From Oscillospiraceae bacterium (GTDB lineage Bacteria; Bacillota; Clostridia; UMGS1810), in contig SVJL01000005.1 of NCBI GenBank assembly GCA_015068985.1, positions 1 to 53,784 on the forward strand: a stretch of DNA of 53,784 nt, in the 5' to 3' direction. A program made the translations under genes and the position numbers. The first letter of the stretch is position 1. The number at the start of each line of letters is the position of its first letter. Shown piece after piece: positions 9,588-18,440 of the stretch. Below the pieces are notes generated by a model. That model saw only the letters and a program-made list of their open reading frames with translations. It did no database searches and was not told where the DNA came from.

Positions 9588-11204
9588 TTATTTGTTTGCT
9601 TTAGCCAAGAATCTGTCGTAGGCAGTCTGCTGAATTTCCAGCCATCTATCATATCCGTTTGCCTTGGCTTTTTCGATTATGTTGTCGTACTCATCAATAG
9701 ACTTTCTTCCAACAATGATGTCGCAAAGACCTGCTTCAAGCTCTGCATATGCAATTTCGCTGATGTCAGTGATTTCACGGCTTTCATCAACTGTGAATCC
9801 AAGTGATGGGAGCTTATGCTTCATTGCCTTCTCGGCTGAAATGTTCCATGTTATGAGAGCCTCAGTCTGGCGTTCGTACTGATAGTAGCCATTGAGATAG
9901 TCTGTGTGCTGATTGTAGCCGGGGTGGTTACAGGGAAGCATGTAGTGATATAGCGCATCGGTCACTGAGTTGAAGCCATTCGCTTCAAGGTCGGTGATTT
10001 TTTCGGTATAGACATAGTGAATACCATCTTCTCTTTCTTCTATTGTGAAGGTGTCACCCTCAATACCGAAGAGCTGAAGAACAACACCCTCGTCGCTATA
10101 CACATAGTCGCACCACTGGATTGCTTTTTCGTAGTTGCCACAGGTTGTTGAAATACCGATAGCTGTTGGTTTTGCAGCAACATCGACCTCCTGAAATTCG
10201 GCAATCTGTCCTTTTTTAGCCACTGGATATGGGCAAGCTACAAGGTCATAGGTAGAATCTATAGCCTGAGCCGCAGGAAGAATTTTTCCGATACCGCCGC
10301 CAGTGTAGCCGTGAGTTGTCATAGATATACCATTTGTCATATTACTCTCAATTTTAGCTGAGTCGTTGGTAATAAAATTGGAATCTATGTATCCAAGGCT
10401 TGACCAGTCAGCAAGCTGAGCTATATATTCCTTGTATCCGGGCTGAAACGGAGCAAACACAACCTTGTCGCCCTCGAGATAGAAGTTTTTGCCAACGCCA
10501 TAGGCTGTGTTGAAGGTGTGAGAGTTGGCATTGCCAAATGAAAGTGAGTGAACAGATGAGGTGAAAGGTCTTGAGAAGCCTTCTGCTTTTGCTTTAGCAA
10601 AAACGGCAGTCCAATCGTCGATGGTTTCGGGAATCTCCATGCCCCATTTTTCCAGAAGGTCGGCTCTGGTGTATATGCCCATAAACCCTTTGGTTTCGCC
10701 TATGCTCAGAACATTAAACCCATAATATCTGCCATCGTCAGTGGTAGCTTCGAGCATATAGCGATAGCCTTCTGCTTTACCTTTTTCGCCTTCCATATAG
10801 TCATAGTAGTTGGGGGCGTATTCTTCAAGATAATCATTAAGAGCAACAATTACATCATCATCAAGAGCTTGCTGAGGACCACCTGTATAGCCGGACCAGT
10901 TATACTCTATCATATCAGGAATTTCAACACCCGAAAGCATTGCAATGAAAGCTTCCTGACCGGTAGAGCCCTGAATGGGATGAATAAAATCAATATGAAC
11001 ACCAGTTCTCTTTTCCAGCTCCTGATAATACATCATATCTCCATAGCTTTCAAGAGTTTTTGATGAGCTGGCGTCCATAACTGTCCAATAAGTAAAAGAT
11101 TTTCCGTCTGTTGTGGCAGATGGTTTCTTCTCACCGACGCATCCGACAACACTTGCACAAAGCATAGCCGCAGCAGCCAAAGCAGCAACAATTTTTCTTT
11201 TCAT
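9588..11204 (-). CDS. ABC transporter sugar-binding lipoprotein, LplA-like
   Basis: 538 residues starting MKRKIVAALAAAAMLCASVV with a lipobox (VVGC, Cys about 22), so it is a membrane-anchored extracellular lipoprotein. The body fits the large cluster-1 sugar-binding proteins (LplA/YtcQ-like, 500-560 residues): an N-lobe with KRTGVHIDFIHP, MIEYNWSGYTGG and LNDYLEEYAPNYYDYM, and a hinge region near GISTTCGNYEKAIQWCDYVY. Family members deliver oligosaccharides such as oligogalacturonides to CUT1 permeases. No permease genes lie in this window, so the membrane components must be encoded elsewhere. It has its own promoter with the shared operator and its own terminator; the LplD-like gene at 12309 suggests a uronic-acid oligosaccharide as ligand. 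Confidence 0.88.
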   Translation of the reverse strand: MKRKIVAALAAAAMLCASVVGCVGEKKPSATTDGKSFTYWTVMDASSSKTLESYGDMMYYQELEKRTGVHIDFIHPIQGSTGQEAFIAMLSGVEIPDMIEYNWSGYTGGPQQALDDDVIVALNDYLEEYAPNYYDYMEGEKGKAEGYRYMLEATTDDGRYYGFNVLSIGETKGFMGIYTRADLLEKWGMEIPETIDDWTAVFAKAKAEGFSRPFTSSVHSLSFGNANSHTFNTAYGVGKNFYLEGDKVVFAPFQPGYKEYIAQLADWSSLGYIDSNFITNDSAKIESNMTNGISMTTHGYTGGGIGKILPAAQAIDSTYDLVACPYPVAKKGQIAEFQEVDVAAKPTAIGISTTCGNYEKAIQWCDYVYSDEGVVLQLFGIEGDTFTIEEREDGIHYVYTEKITDLEANGFNSVTDALYHYMLPCNHPGYNQHTDYLNGYYQYERQTEALITWNISAEKAMKHKLPSLGFTVDESREITDISEIAYAELEAGLCDIIVGRKSIDEYDNIIEKAKANGYDRWLEIQQTAYDRFLAKANK

Positions 11205-11251
11205 TTCTAACCATTCCTTTCCAATTTTTATTTCGGTAATTTAGCACTTTG

Positions 11252-11309
11252 TTTACTCAGTAAATAAACTTCCAACAGTATTATAACGCAAACAATATAT
11301 GTTTGTCAA
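11252..11309 (-). promoter_or_regulatory. Promoter and operator of the solute-binding protein gene
   Basis: Minus strand: TTGACA (11304-11309), 18-bp spacer, TATAAT (11280-11285), and 15 bases further the perfect dyad TTTACT-C-AGTAAA (11252-11264). Sequence between -35 and operator is largely conserved with the promoter at 9445-9502, showing co-regulation of transport and SDR/transketolase genes. Confidence 0.8.
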
Positions 11310-11329
11310 CCATGTTTCTGCAAATTATT

Positions 11330-12148
11330 TCAGCTTTTCACCGAAATCATGGAAAATTTTTTAGGTGTGACGCCTTTTAGCCTTTTAAACACTGCGGCAA
11401 AGTAGTTACTGTCATTAAAGCCGCATTCTGTTGCTACGGTTGTTATTGGCAGATTGGAGTTTGTGAGCATCTCCTCAGCTGCAGAAATGCGGGCAATGTT
11501 GATGTATTCATTAAGCCCTACTCCCGTTATTCTTTTGAACTGCTTTGAAAAATGCCCCGGACTCATTGCATACTTATCGGCAAGAGTTTGCAGTGTCAGA
11601 TTGGAAGCATAGTTGCTGCTTATATATTTTGCCGCTTCCTGAATTATGCGGTGAGTGGGCTTTAAGGTTATGGGAAGGTCTTTTATGCGGTAACGGGAAA
11701 TCAGAATGAGAAGCTCTGTGAGATACAAGCGTTCAAGCTCGTAATAATCGGTCTGGCGTTTGCTGTCTTCGCTTTCTATTTTGCGGAATATTTCTTTAAA
11801 CTTATGAAGCGTTTCCTGATTGACTCTTACGAATTTATCTTTTTTCAGCTCTTCAATGTATTTCTGAGCTTCAGGGCCCAAAAATTCGTCGGCAAAAACA
11901 AGAAGCAATCGCTCAACACCGCTTCCGCCGTCTTCGGAGTCTGTTTTGTGAAAGGTACCTTTGGGAACAAATATGATGTCGCCCGATTCCAGAGAGAAAA
12001 TCTCGTTATCAATAAAATATTTGGCTCTGCCCTTTTCGAGATAGTAAAGCTCATGGCGGCCGTGAAAATGCATCTTGGGCATTTTTATGGGGCGTGTATA
12101 TACAATTCGTTCAACAAAGTTAAGTTTTGGCTTATCCATTTCTTCCAT
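11330..12148 (-). CDS. AraC-family transcriptional regulator
   Basis: About 272 residues from the ATG at 12148, chosen because GGTGGTG lies six bases upstream; ATGs at 12151 and 12196 are also in frame. The N-terminal half is a cupin sensor (PKMHFHGRHELYYLEKG, SGDIIFVPKGTFHKTDS), the C-terminal ~100 residues carry two helix-turn-helices with the signature FNDSNYFAAVFKRLKGVTPKKF. Such proteins usually activate sugar genes on binding a ligand. It is divergent from the GH4 gene and upstream of the solute-binding protein gene, so either could be its target. The intergenic interval 12149-12308 shows TATAAT at about 12261 without a good -35, as expected of an activator-dependent promoter. Confidence 0.87.
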   Translation of the reverse strand: MEEMDKPKLNFVERIVYTRPIKMPKMHFHGRHELYYLEKGRAKYFIDNEIFSLESGDIIFVPKGTFHKTDSEDGGSGVERLLLVFADEFLGPEAQKYIEELKKDKFVRVNQETLHKFKEIFRKIESEDSKRQTDYYELERLYLTELLILISRYRIKDLPITLKPTHRIIQEAAKYISSNYASNLTLQTLADKYAMSPGHFSKQFKRITGVGLNEYINIARISAAEEMLTNSNLPITTVATECGFNDSNYFAAVFKRLKGVTPKKFSMISVKS

Positions 12149-12308
12149 CATTATCACCACCAATGACATTATATCTCTTTTTTTTAAAATAATCAACCAT
12201 TTTTTCGTGTTTTACTTATTAAGCCCAATAATTTAAAGGAAATATTAATCAAAGCGACGTATAATAAATTTATCAATTGACACAAGAAAATTTTTAGGAG
12301 GCATAAAA

Positions 12309-13709
12309 ATGAATTTTAACGGCAACAAAGCAGAAAATGTTAAAATAGCCTATGTTGGTGGCGGCTCAAGAGGCTGGGCATGGGGCCTTATGAGCGATCT
12401 GGCGTCGTGTGACGATATGTCGGGTGATGTGTATCTCTACGACATAGACTATGAAGCTGCAAAAAACAACGAGATTATCGGCAACAAATATAACGAACTG
12501 GAAGATGCAAAATCGGTGTGGCACTATCATGCATCAAAAACAGCCGAAGAAGCACTCACAGGTGCAGATTTTGTTATCATTTCCATTCTTCCGGGCACCT
12601 TTGACGAAATGGAGTCAGACGTGCACACTCCCGAAAAATATGGCATTTATCAGTCGGTTGGCGACACCTCCGGACCGGGCGGAATTGTGAGAGCAATGAG
12701 ATGCGTGCCTATGTTTGAAGAAATTGGCACATACATCAAAAACTACTGTCCCGAAGCATGGGTTATTAACTACACAAACCCCATGACACTCTGCGTTAAA
12801 ACTCTCTACAGAGTGTTCCCCGAAATAAAAGCCTTTGGTTGCTGTCACGAGGTGTTTGGCACACAGAAGGTTCTTTCTCAGGCGTTGGATACAATCTGCG
12901 GAATAAAAGATGTTGAAAGGGATGACATCAAGGTTAACCCCGTTGCTGTGAATCACTTCACCTGGATTACGGAAGCTACCTATAAAAACATGGATTTGTT
13001 CCCCATCTACAAAGAATTTGCCGACAAATACTGGGAAGAAGGCTTTATTGAAAACGTTGAAACAAACTGGATGAACAATATGTTTGCCAGCGCACAAAGA
13101 GTAAAGCTTGACCTTTTTAGAAAATACGGATACATTGCTGCTGCAGGCGACAGACATCTTGCAGAATTCTGTGAAGGAAAATGGTATCTTAAAGATCCCG
13201 AAACTGCTCACAGTTGGAAATTTGGACTCACAACCGTGGAATGGAGAAAGAACAATCTGAAAACCAGACTTCAGAAAAGTGAGGACCTGAGATCGGGCAA
13301 GGAAGAGATTAAAATTGACTGCACAGGCGAGGAAGGAGTAGCTCAGATGAGGGCAATTCTTGGTCTTTCCGAGCTTGTGACAAACGTTAATATGCCAAAC
13401 CTTGGTCAGATTCCAAACCTGCCATATGGTGCAGTTGTTGAAACAAATGCAGTGTTCCGTTCGGGAACAGTTAAACCGATTTTTGCAGGAAATATTCCCG
13501 AAGAAATTTATGCACTCATTTCGAGGGTGTGCATTCAACAGGAGGCTCTCAACACTGCTATTGCAGAAAGAAACATTGACAAAATTTTTAACGTGTTTAC
13601 AAATGATCCACTTGTGACCTGCTCTCTTGATGAAGCAAAAGAGTTGTTTAAGGAAATGGTACTGAACACAAAAGAGTATTTAACATCATATGATCTGACT
13701 AACCTTTAA
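12309..13709 (+). CDS. lplD: GH4 NAD-dependent glycosidase, alpha-galacturonidase LplD-like
   Basis: 466 residues with AGGAGG before the ATG. The Rossmann start KIAYVGGGSRGWAWGLM, the IISILPG and YQSVGDTSGPGGI motifs and the Mn2+ ligands Cys178/179-His180 (GCCHEVFG) and His216 (NHFTWI) define glycoside hydrolase family 4, which cleaves by NAD+/Mn2+-dependent oxidation-elimination. The closest remembered relative is Bacillus LplD (alpha-galacturonidase), with matching segments such as VTNVNMPN and GDRHLAEF. It acts in the cytoplasm on imported galacturonides. A gene for a beta-lactamase-fold hydrolase follows after 14 bp, forming a two-gene operon divergent from an AraC gene. Exact sugar specificity remains an inference. 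Confidence 0.88.
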   Translation: MNFNGNKAENVKIAYVGGGSRGWAWGLMSDLASCDDMSGDVYLYDIDYEAAKNNEIIGNKYNELEDAKSVWHYHASKTAEEALTGADFVIISILPGTFDEMESDVHTPEKYGIYQSVGDTSGPGGIVRAMRCVPMFEEIGTYIKNYCPEAWVINYTNPMTLCVKTLYRVFPEIKAFGCCHEVFGTQKVLSQALDTICGIKDVERDDIKVNPVAVNHFTWITEATYKNMDLFPIYKEFADKYWEEGFIENVETNWMNNMFASAQRVKLDLFRKYGYIAAAGDRHLAEFCEGKWYLKDPETAHSWKFGLTTVEWRKNNLKTRLQKSEDLRSGKEEIKIDCTGEEGVAQMRAILGLSELVTNVNMPNLGQIPNLPYGAVVETNAVFRSGTVKPIFAGNIPEEIYALISRVCIQQEALNTAIAERNIDKIFNVFTNDPLVTCSLDEAKELFKEMVLNTKEYLTSYDLTNL

Positions 13710-13723
13710 GAGGGGGACATAAT

Positions 13724-15202
13724 ATGTATTTCAAAAATGTAAGTCCTGAAAGTGCGGGTATATCGTCAAAACATGTGCTTGACTTTGTTAAAACTCTCGA
13801 TAGTTATTCTTTTTGCACTCACAGCATTATTATGGCAAGAGGCGACAAAATTTTTGCCGAGATTTATTACAAACCCTTTCACAAGGATTTTAAACACAGA
13901 ATGTACTCGGTGAGCAAAAGCTTTGTTGCGGTTGCCCTGGGTATGGCTGCAGACGATGGGCTCCTCTCGCTTGACGACAAGATGATTAAATATTTTCCTG
14001 AACACAGCCAAAAGATTAATTCGTCGCTCATAAAGGATGCAACCATTAAAGACCTTTTGACAATGCAGACCGCCATTGAGAACGGTATTGCCTGGTTTTC
14101 GCTAAACACCGATGACCGAACAGAGGTTTATTTCAGAAAAGACGGTGAAAAAATTCCGGGAACAATTTTCAGCTATGACAGCCCCGGCTCATATATGCTG
14201 TGTGCAATTGTTGAAAGAGTGACCGGAAAGCCGTTTTTAGAATATATGAAAGAAAAGGCTCTTTCAGAAATTGGTTTTTCGGATGATACATATTGCATCA
14301 AAACTCCGGGTGGACACTCCTTTGGCGACTCAGGGGTAATGTGTAGTTCACGCGACCTTCTCACCTTTGCACGCTTTGTTATGAACAAGGGCGAATGGAA
14401 CGGAAAGCAATATATGAGCAGGGAATTTTTGGAGGATGCAACAAAGAAACAGGTTTCTAACGCCAACACAACCGAGGTTACCTACGGCACATATGGCTAC
14501 GGCTATCAGATATGGAAAGCACCCCGAGACGGATTTGCATTTGTGGGAATGGGTGACCAGTTTGCGATATGTGACCCCGAAACCGATTTTATATTCATTA
14601 TCACTTCCGACAATCAGGGCTCGTCGCCGTCTACAAGAGCAATTTTGTATCATGAATTATACAAAACAATTGTGGCAAACCTTGGTGAAGCCATAACGGA
14701 AAACAAGGAAGCACACAGTGCACTTTTAAAGTATTCAGAAAATGCCGAACTGTTTTCACTCAGGCAGGAAGAACCCAATCCTTTTGAAGCACAAATAAGC
14801 GGCAAAACATACAAGCTTGATAGCAATCCGATGAAAATTGAGCACATAAAGCTTTGCTTTGACGGCAAAAAAGGAACCCTGTGCTACAAAAATGCACAGG
14901 GCGAAAAAGAACTGAAGTTTGGCTTGGGATACAACGAATTTGGCAAATTCCCACAGGAGGGATATTCGGACATGGTGGCAGGGAAGAGTGCCCCCGGCAA
15001 CTACTATGACTGTGCCTGCTCTGCCGACTGGATTGAAGACAAAAAGCTCCGCATTAAGGTGCAAATAATTGACACTTATTTTGGCAACGCTTGCTTTGTT
15101 TTCAGCTTCAAAGACAATGGTGTTAGCCTTCTGATGAGCAAAACTGCAGAATATTTCCTTGGTGAATATGAGGGAATTGCATACGGATATTGTCAGGATT
15201 GA
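13724..15202 (+). CDS. Cytoplasmic serine hydrolase, class C beta-lactamase fold
   Basis: 492 residues; GGGGG precedes the ATG. The nucleophile motif SxxK is S62-V-S-K65 (YSVSKSFVAVALGM), the second motif is Y151-D-S, and SFGDSGVMCSSRDLLTFARF is typical of the beta-lactamase/EstB-like family (PF00144). The C-terminal ~130 residues form a separate, probably beta-rich domain. No signal peptide or membrane segment, so it acts in the cytoplasm, unlike penicillin-binding relatives. In the same operon as the GH4 enzyme, it may remove ester groups (for example acetyl or methyl) from imported oligosaccharides; this is inference from context. Antibiotic resistance is unlikely. Confidence 0.83.
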   Translation: MYFKNVSPESAGISSKHVLDFVKTLDSYSFCTHSIIMARGDKIFAEIYYKPFHKDFKHRMYSVSKSFVAVALGMAADDGLLSLDDKMIKYFPEHSQKINSSLIKDATIKDLLTMQTAIENGIAWFSLNTDDRTEVYFRKDGEKIPGTIFSYDSPGSYMLCAIVERVTGKPFLEYMKEKALSEIGFSDDTYCIKTPGGHSFGDSGVMCSSRDLLTFARFVMNKGEWNGKQYMSREFLEDATKKQVSNANTTEVTYGTYGYGYQIWKAPRDGFAFVGMGDQFAICDPETDFIFIITSDNQGSSPSTRAILYHELYKTIVANLGEAITENKEAHSALLKYSENAELFSLRQEEPNPFEAQISGKTYKLDSNPMKIEHIKLCFDGKKGTLCYKNAQGEKELKFGLGYNEFGKFPQEGYSDMVAGKSAPGNYYDCACSADWIEDKKLRIKVQIIDTYFGNACFVFSFKDNGVSLLMSKTAEYFLGEYEGIAYGYCQD

Positions 15203-15230
15203 TTTTATATTGATTTTTACCCGATAACTA

Positions 15231-15275
15231 AATACGCACCAAATCAGTTGATTAGCTGATTGGTGCGTATTTTAT
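15231..15275 (+). terminator. Terminator after the GH4-hydrolase operon
   Basis: A 15-bp stem (15231-15246 with 15256-15270, one bulged base) with TTTTAT following. It separates the convergent serine hydrolase and GerMN lipoprotein genes. Confidence 0.8.
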
Positions 15276-15317
15276 ATGTTATCTCACAAGTTAATATAAA
15301 TCTATTGTTTTATTGTT

Positions 15318-16277
15318 TTAAGAAATATTCGCTTCATTTATTATTTTCTGATTGCGTTCAAGAGGTGCGGCAAAAAGCTGACTTTTGTCGGTTTCGGGTT
15401 TTTTACCGTCTATGAGAATCTGAACCTTTTCAACACCGGGGATTCTTGTGAGAGCATTGACCACAGAGTAAACTGCGAGCTTTTCGTCAAAGCTGCCGCT
15501 TTCTGTGCCCGAAACAAAATCTGCCGAGAGGTTAACAAAGCAAACCTCTTCGGTTGTTTCGATGCTGATTATTTTTGTGCTTTGGGGCACTGTTCGCACA
15601 TATTCCTCGGTTACGGGACCTCGTATGAGCTCTGTTACAATTGTCTTTTCAAGGCTGTTGTCGGTCATGGTTGCCTTTCGTGTTTCAGGGAAAAGCTTTT
15701 TTGCTTTGTCGTTGGTAAAATACAAGGTAACAAACTTTTCGGTTTGTGTTTCAACACTGGAGGGCGAATTCATTAAAATGCCATCTTCGCTAATCGGCTG
15801 AACAACCTCGCCTTTTCCACCAAGAGCTCTGAGACTTTCGCCGTTGATGTAGAATTTTACCCATTGTATTTTGGGGTGTTGGCAAAGGGTGCAGGCTATG
15901 GTGTAACGTACGAGAAGCTCGTCGGATGCAAACGACGATTTTGAAAGCTTTTCGTAGTAGCTTCCGCCAAGGTCTATGTTAACAACCCCTCTGCCCTCAA
16001 AAGACACTCCTCTAAGGCTTACTCCGTCAGGAATCACCGCCGACAGTTCCGGCGAAGACGGACCTGAAAGAAGCTTTTTCACAATAAGCTTCACAAAAGC
16101 TCTGGTGCTTGAATAGTCTTTTTGGGGAATGTGAGATTGTTCACTTACCATTTCTGTGTGAAGCTTGTTTGAAAAATACAAATCCACAGCCACCTGACCC
16201 TTTGGCACTGACGGACTGCAAGCACTCAACAAAAGAATGAGTGCAACAGAGAAGAATAATGCAAAAAACTTTTTCAT
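15318..16277 (-). CDS. GerMN-domain lipoprotein
   Basis: 319 residues with a lipobox (LLLSAC, Cys about 20). Two GerMN (sporulation/germination) repeats are visible: ~60-155 (VKKLLSGPSSPELSAVIP, VVNIDLGG) and ~175-300 (VTELIRGPVTEEYVRTVP, FVNLSADF, VEKVQILIDG). B. subtilis GerM is needed for sporulation and germination; in Clostridia and Actinobacteria similar proteins are encoded beside a histidine kinase and may tune its sensing. Here the start codon overlaps the kinase stop (ATGA), indicating translational coupling and a shared function. It is the last gene of the long minus-strand operon. Confidence 0.85.
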   Translation of the reverse strand: MKKFFALFFSVALILLLSACSPSVPKGQVAVDLYFSNKLHTEMVSEQSHIPQKDYSSTRAFVKLIVKKLLSGPSSPELSAVIPDGVSLRGVSFEGRGVVNIDLGGSYYEKLSKSSFASDELLVRYTIACTLCQHPKIQWVKFYINGESLRALGGKGEVVQPISEDGILMNSPSSVETQTEKFVTLYFTNDKAKKLFPETRKATMTDNSLEKTIVTELIRGPVTEEYVRTVPQSTKIISIETTEEVCFVNLSADFVSGTESGSFDEKLAVYSVVNALTRIPGVEKVQILIDGKKPETDKSQLFAAPLERNQKIINEANIS

Positions 16278-17764
16278 TGCTCTACCTCCTCATTGGGTGC
16301 CAAAGTGGTGTCGGGAATAATGATTTTAAAATTAGAACCCTGACCAAGCTCACTGGTAACATCAATTCTGCCGCCGTGAAACTGAATGGCGGCAATGGCG
16401 ATTGAAAGTCCGAGACCGGTGCCACCGGTTTCGCGGGAGCGTGCTTTATCCACCCGATAAAAACGGTCAAAAATTTTGGAAATGTCTTCCGATGCTATTC
16501 CAACGCCGGAGTCGCGCACTTCTATGACAACCTCACCGTCAACCTTATCCATAGCAACAAGAACATAACCCTCAGGATCGCTGTATTTTATGGCATTATC
16601 AACTATGTTGTAGATTCCTTGCCACAAAACGTCTTTGTTGGCTGTTAAAAATATTGTGCCGGGTGTGCTGAAAATCAAGGATATGTCTTTTTTATCGGCA
16701 ATTGGCTTGAGGTTTCGTTCAATGCCTGCCATCACATCATTGAGGCACAAAAGCTCCATACGCTTGTCGTCATCATTGGCGTGAGCATCCATTCTGGTAA
16801 TATACAAAAGCTTATTCACAATGCGATTGAGGCGGTCAACCTCGGTGTTCATATCTTCAAGAAATTCTCTCACATAATCCATACCTATGTCGGGATTTTG
16901 CAAAATCGAATCTGCCATAAGCTTTATTGAGCTCAATGGGGTTTTAAGTTCGTGGGAAGCATCCGACACAAACTGAACGCGGTGCTGCTCCAGGGTAACC
17001 ACCTTTTCACTCATAATATTGAAAGCCTCACCAAGTCGTGAAATTTCATCGTTGCCCGAAATGTCGAGTTTTTCGTCGAGGATACCATCATCACTCATGG
17101 AGGTTATTTTTGATGTAAAATCTACAATTCGTTTAGACACAAGATTTGCAATAACAAAAATAATTATGCCCACAAACACACAGATAACCACTATGAGAAA
17201 AATTGTTTCGGTAAAGATTGTGTTAACAAATCTTCCGGTTGTTTCGGGCACATACACAACGTTAACAACGCCAACTATGTTGCCATCGGAGTTTTTGATG
17301 GGAGCAGAGGCGTCGAGAGTTATCATTCCGTCGTCGTTGGTGTATTGCATATAACCGTCGGTACCGTTTATTGCCGTAAGCACAGAGGGTCTTACCTGAG
17401 CAGTTCCTATGAGATTGCGGTTGTTTTGAGAGTCATACATAACGGTTGCATCAAGGCCAAGAACCATAACTCTCATCTGGGAATCCACCCCTACCTCATT
17501 AACAAAGCGTTCAAATCCGTCTTCGTCGAGCAGACCTGTTTCGGGGTCCATATAGTCAACAGCAAAACTAGCCACAACATTGGACATTGTGGCTACGTTT
17601 AGTTTTTCATCATCATATAGATATACCCTGATGGTTGTCAGGATATAATAGCTGAAAAGGAAAAGGGTTATCAGCATTATTAAAAAATATGTAAATACAA
17701 GTCGGGTTGTTATGCTGCTAAAGCTTCCGAATTTTGGTTTGATTTTCATTGGCTTAATTTTCAT
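16274..17764 (-). CDS. Membrane sensor histidine kinase
   Basis: 496 residues: TM1 (~21-43), an extracytoplasmic sensor domain (~45-185) of PAS/Cache-like size, TM2 (~188-212), HAMP, HisKA with the phosphoacceptor His in SDASHELKTPLSS (about 270), and HATPase_c with N box (NIVDNAIKYSD), G1 (DSGVGI), F box (FDRFYRVD) and G2 (GGTGLGLSI). The start overlaps the regulator's stop by 11 bp. The first ten residues are a tandem duplication of MKIKP (a 15-bp repeat), so translation could also begin at 17749. It pairs with the adjacent response regulator and, by coupling, the GerMN lipoprotein. The general layout resembles WalK/PhoR-type kinases; its signal is unknown. Confidence 0.93.
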   Translation of the reverse strand: MKIKPMKIKPKFGSFSSITTRLVFTYFLIMLITLFLFSYYILTTIRVYLYDDEKLNVATMSNVVASFAVDYMDPETGLLDEDGFERFVNEVGVDSQMRVMVLGLDATVMYDSQNNRNLIGTAQVRPSVLTAINGTDGYMQYTNDDGMITLDASAPIKNSDGNIVGVVNVVYVPETTGRFVNTIFTETIFLIVVICVFVGIIIFVIANLVSKRIVDFTSKITSMSDDGILDEKLDISGNDEISRLGEAFNIMSEKVVTLEQHRVQFVSDASHELKTPLSSIKLMADSILQNPDIGMDYVREFLEDMNTEVDRLNRIVNKLLYITRMDAHANDDDKRMELLCLNDVMAGIERNLKPIADKKDISLIFSTPGTIFLTANKDVLWQGIYNIVDNAIKYSDPEGYVLVAMDKVDGEVVIEVRDSGVGIASEDISKIFDRFYRVDKARSRETGGTGLGLSIAIAAIQFHGGRIDVTSELGQGSNFKIIIPDTTLAPNEEVEQ

Positions 17765-18437
17765 TAAAATAATAACCAGCTCCCCACTTTGTTAGCAAAT
17801 ATCTGGGTTCGGCTGCATTTGGCTCAATTTTTTCGCGAAGACGTCTTATGTGAACATCAACTGTTCGTGCATCACCGGGGTAATCGTAGCCCCAGATAAG
17901 GTCGAGCAAATCGTCACGACTATACACCCTGCCGGGATTTGTTACCAAAAGATCCATAAGGTCAAATTCTTTTGATGTGAGGTCGGTTGTGACGTCCTCA
18001 ATGGTTACCTTTCGCTGATTGTAATCCAGAGTAACAGAACCCATACTGATTTTTGTGCGGTCGCCCTTTGTTGCGGGAGAAGATACTCTTCGCATAATTG
18101 CCTTAACACGAGCCTTCAGCTCAAGGATGTTGAATGGTTTTGTGATATAGTCGTCGGCACCATATTCCAGACCGAGAATTTTGTCCATATCTTCTGCCTT
18201 TGCCGTGAGCATTATAATCGGAATATTTGAAAACTCTCTTATTTTCTGGCAAACCGAGAGTCCGTCTATTTTGGGAAGCATAAGATCAAGGATAATCAGG
18301 TCGAGATTTTTGTCTCTTGCCTGACGGAGAGCCTCCTCACCGTCGTAGGCCGTTTCAACCTGATAGCCTTCTTGTTCAAAGTTGAATTTCATCCCTTTTA
18401 CAAGGGGCTTTTCATCGTCTACGATTAATACTTTCAT
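17754..18437 (-). CDS. OmpR/PhoB-family response regulator
   Basis: 227 residues. Receiver domain 1-120 with the acidic pair DDE near residue 7, the phosphorylated Asp in LIILDLMLPKIDG (about 52), Thr in IMLTAKAE and Lys in YITKPF. The C-terminal winged helix (~130-225) has the family features SKEFDLMDLLVTNPGRVYSR and GDARTVDVHIRRLREKIE. It binds DNA under control of the kinase encoded downstream. The gene follows comEA by 3 bp, placing the two-component system in the rpoD operon. Confidence 0.95.
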   Translation of the reverse strand: MKVLIVDDEKPLVKGMKFNFEQEGYQVETAYDGEEALRQARDKNLDLIILDLMLPKIDGLSVCQKIREFSNIPIIMLTAKAEDMDKILGLEYGADDYITKPFNILELKARVKAIMRRVSSPATKGDRTKISMGSVTLDYNQRKVTIEDVTTDLTSKEFDLMDLLVTNPGRVYSRDDLLDLIWGYDYPGDARTVDVHIRRLREKIEPNAAEPRYLLTKWGAGYYFNEN

Positions 18438-18440
18438 TAA

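Noticed and set aside
12200-12215. TTTACTTATTAAG before the GH4 gene as a third copy of the shared operator
   Set aside because: Only one half-site matches and no promoter has the same spacing.
12615-13538. 307-codon minus-strand open frame opposite the GH4 gene
   Set aside because: Antisense to a gene with complete GH4 motifs; no ribosome site; composition typical of a shadow frame.
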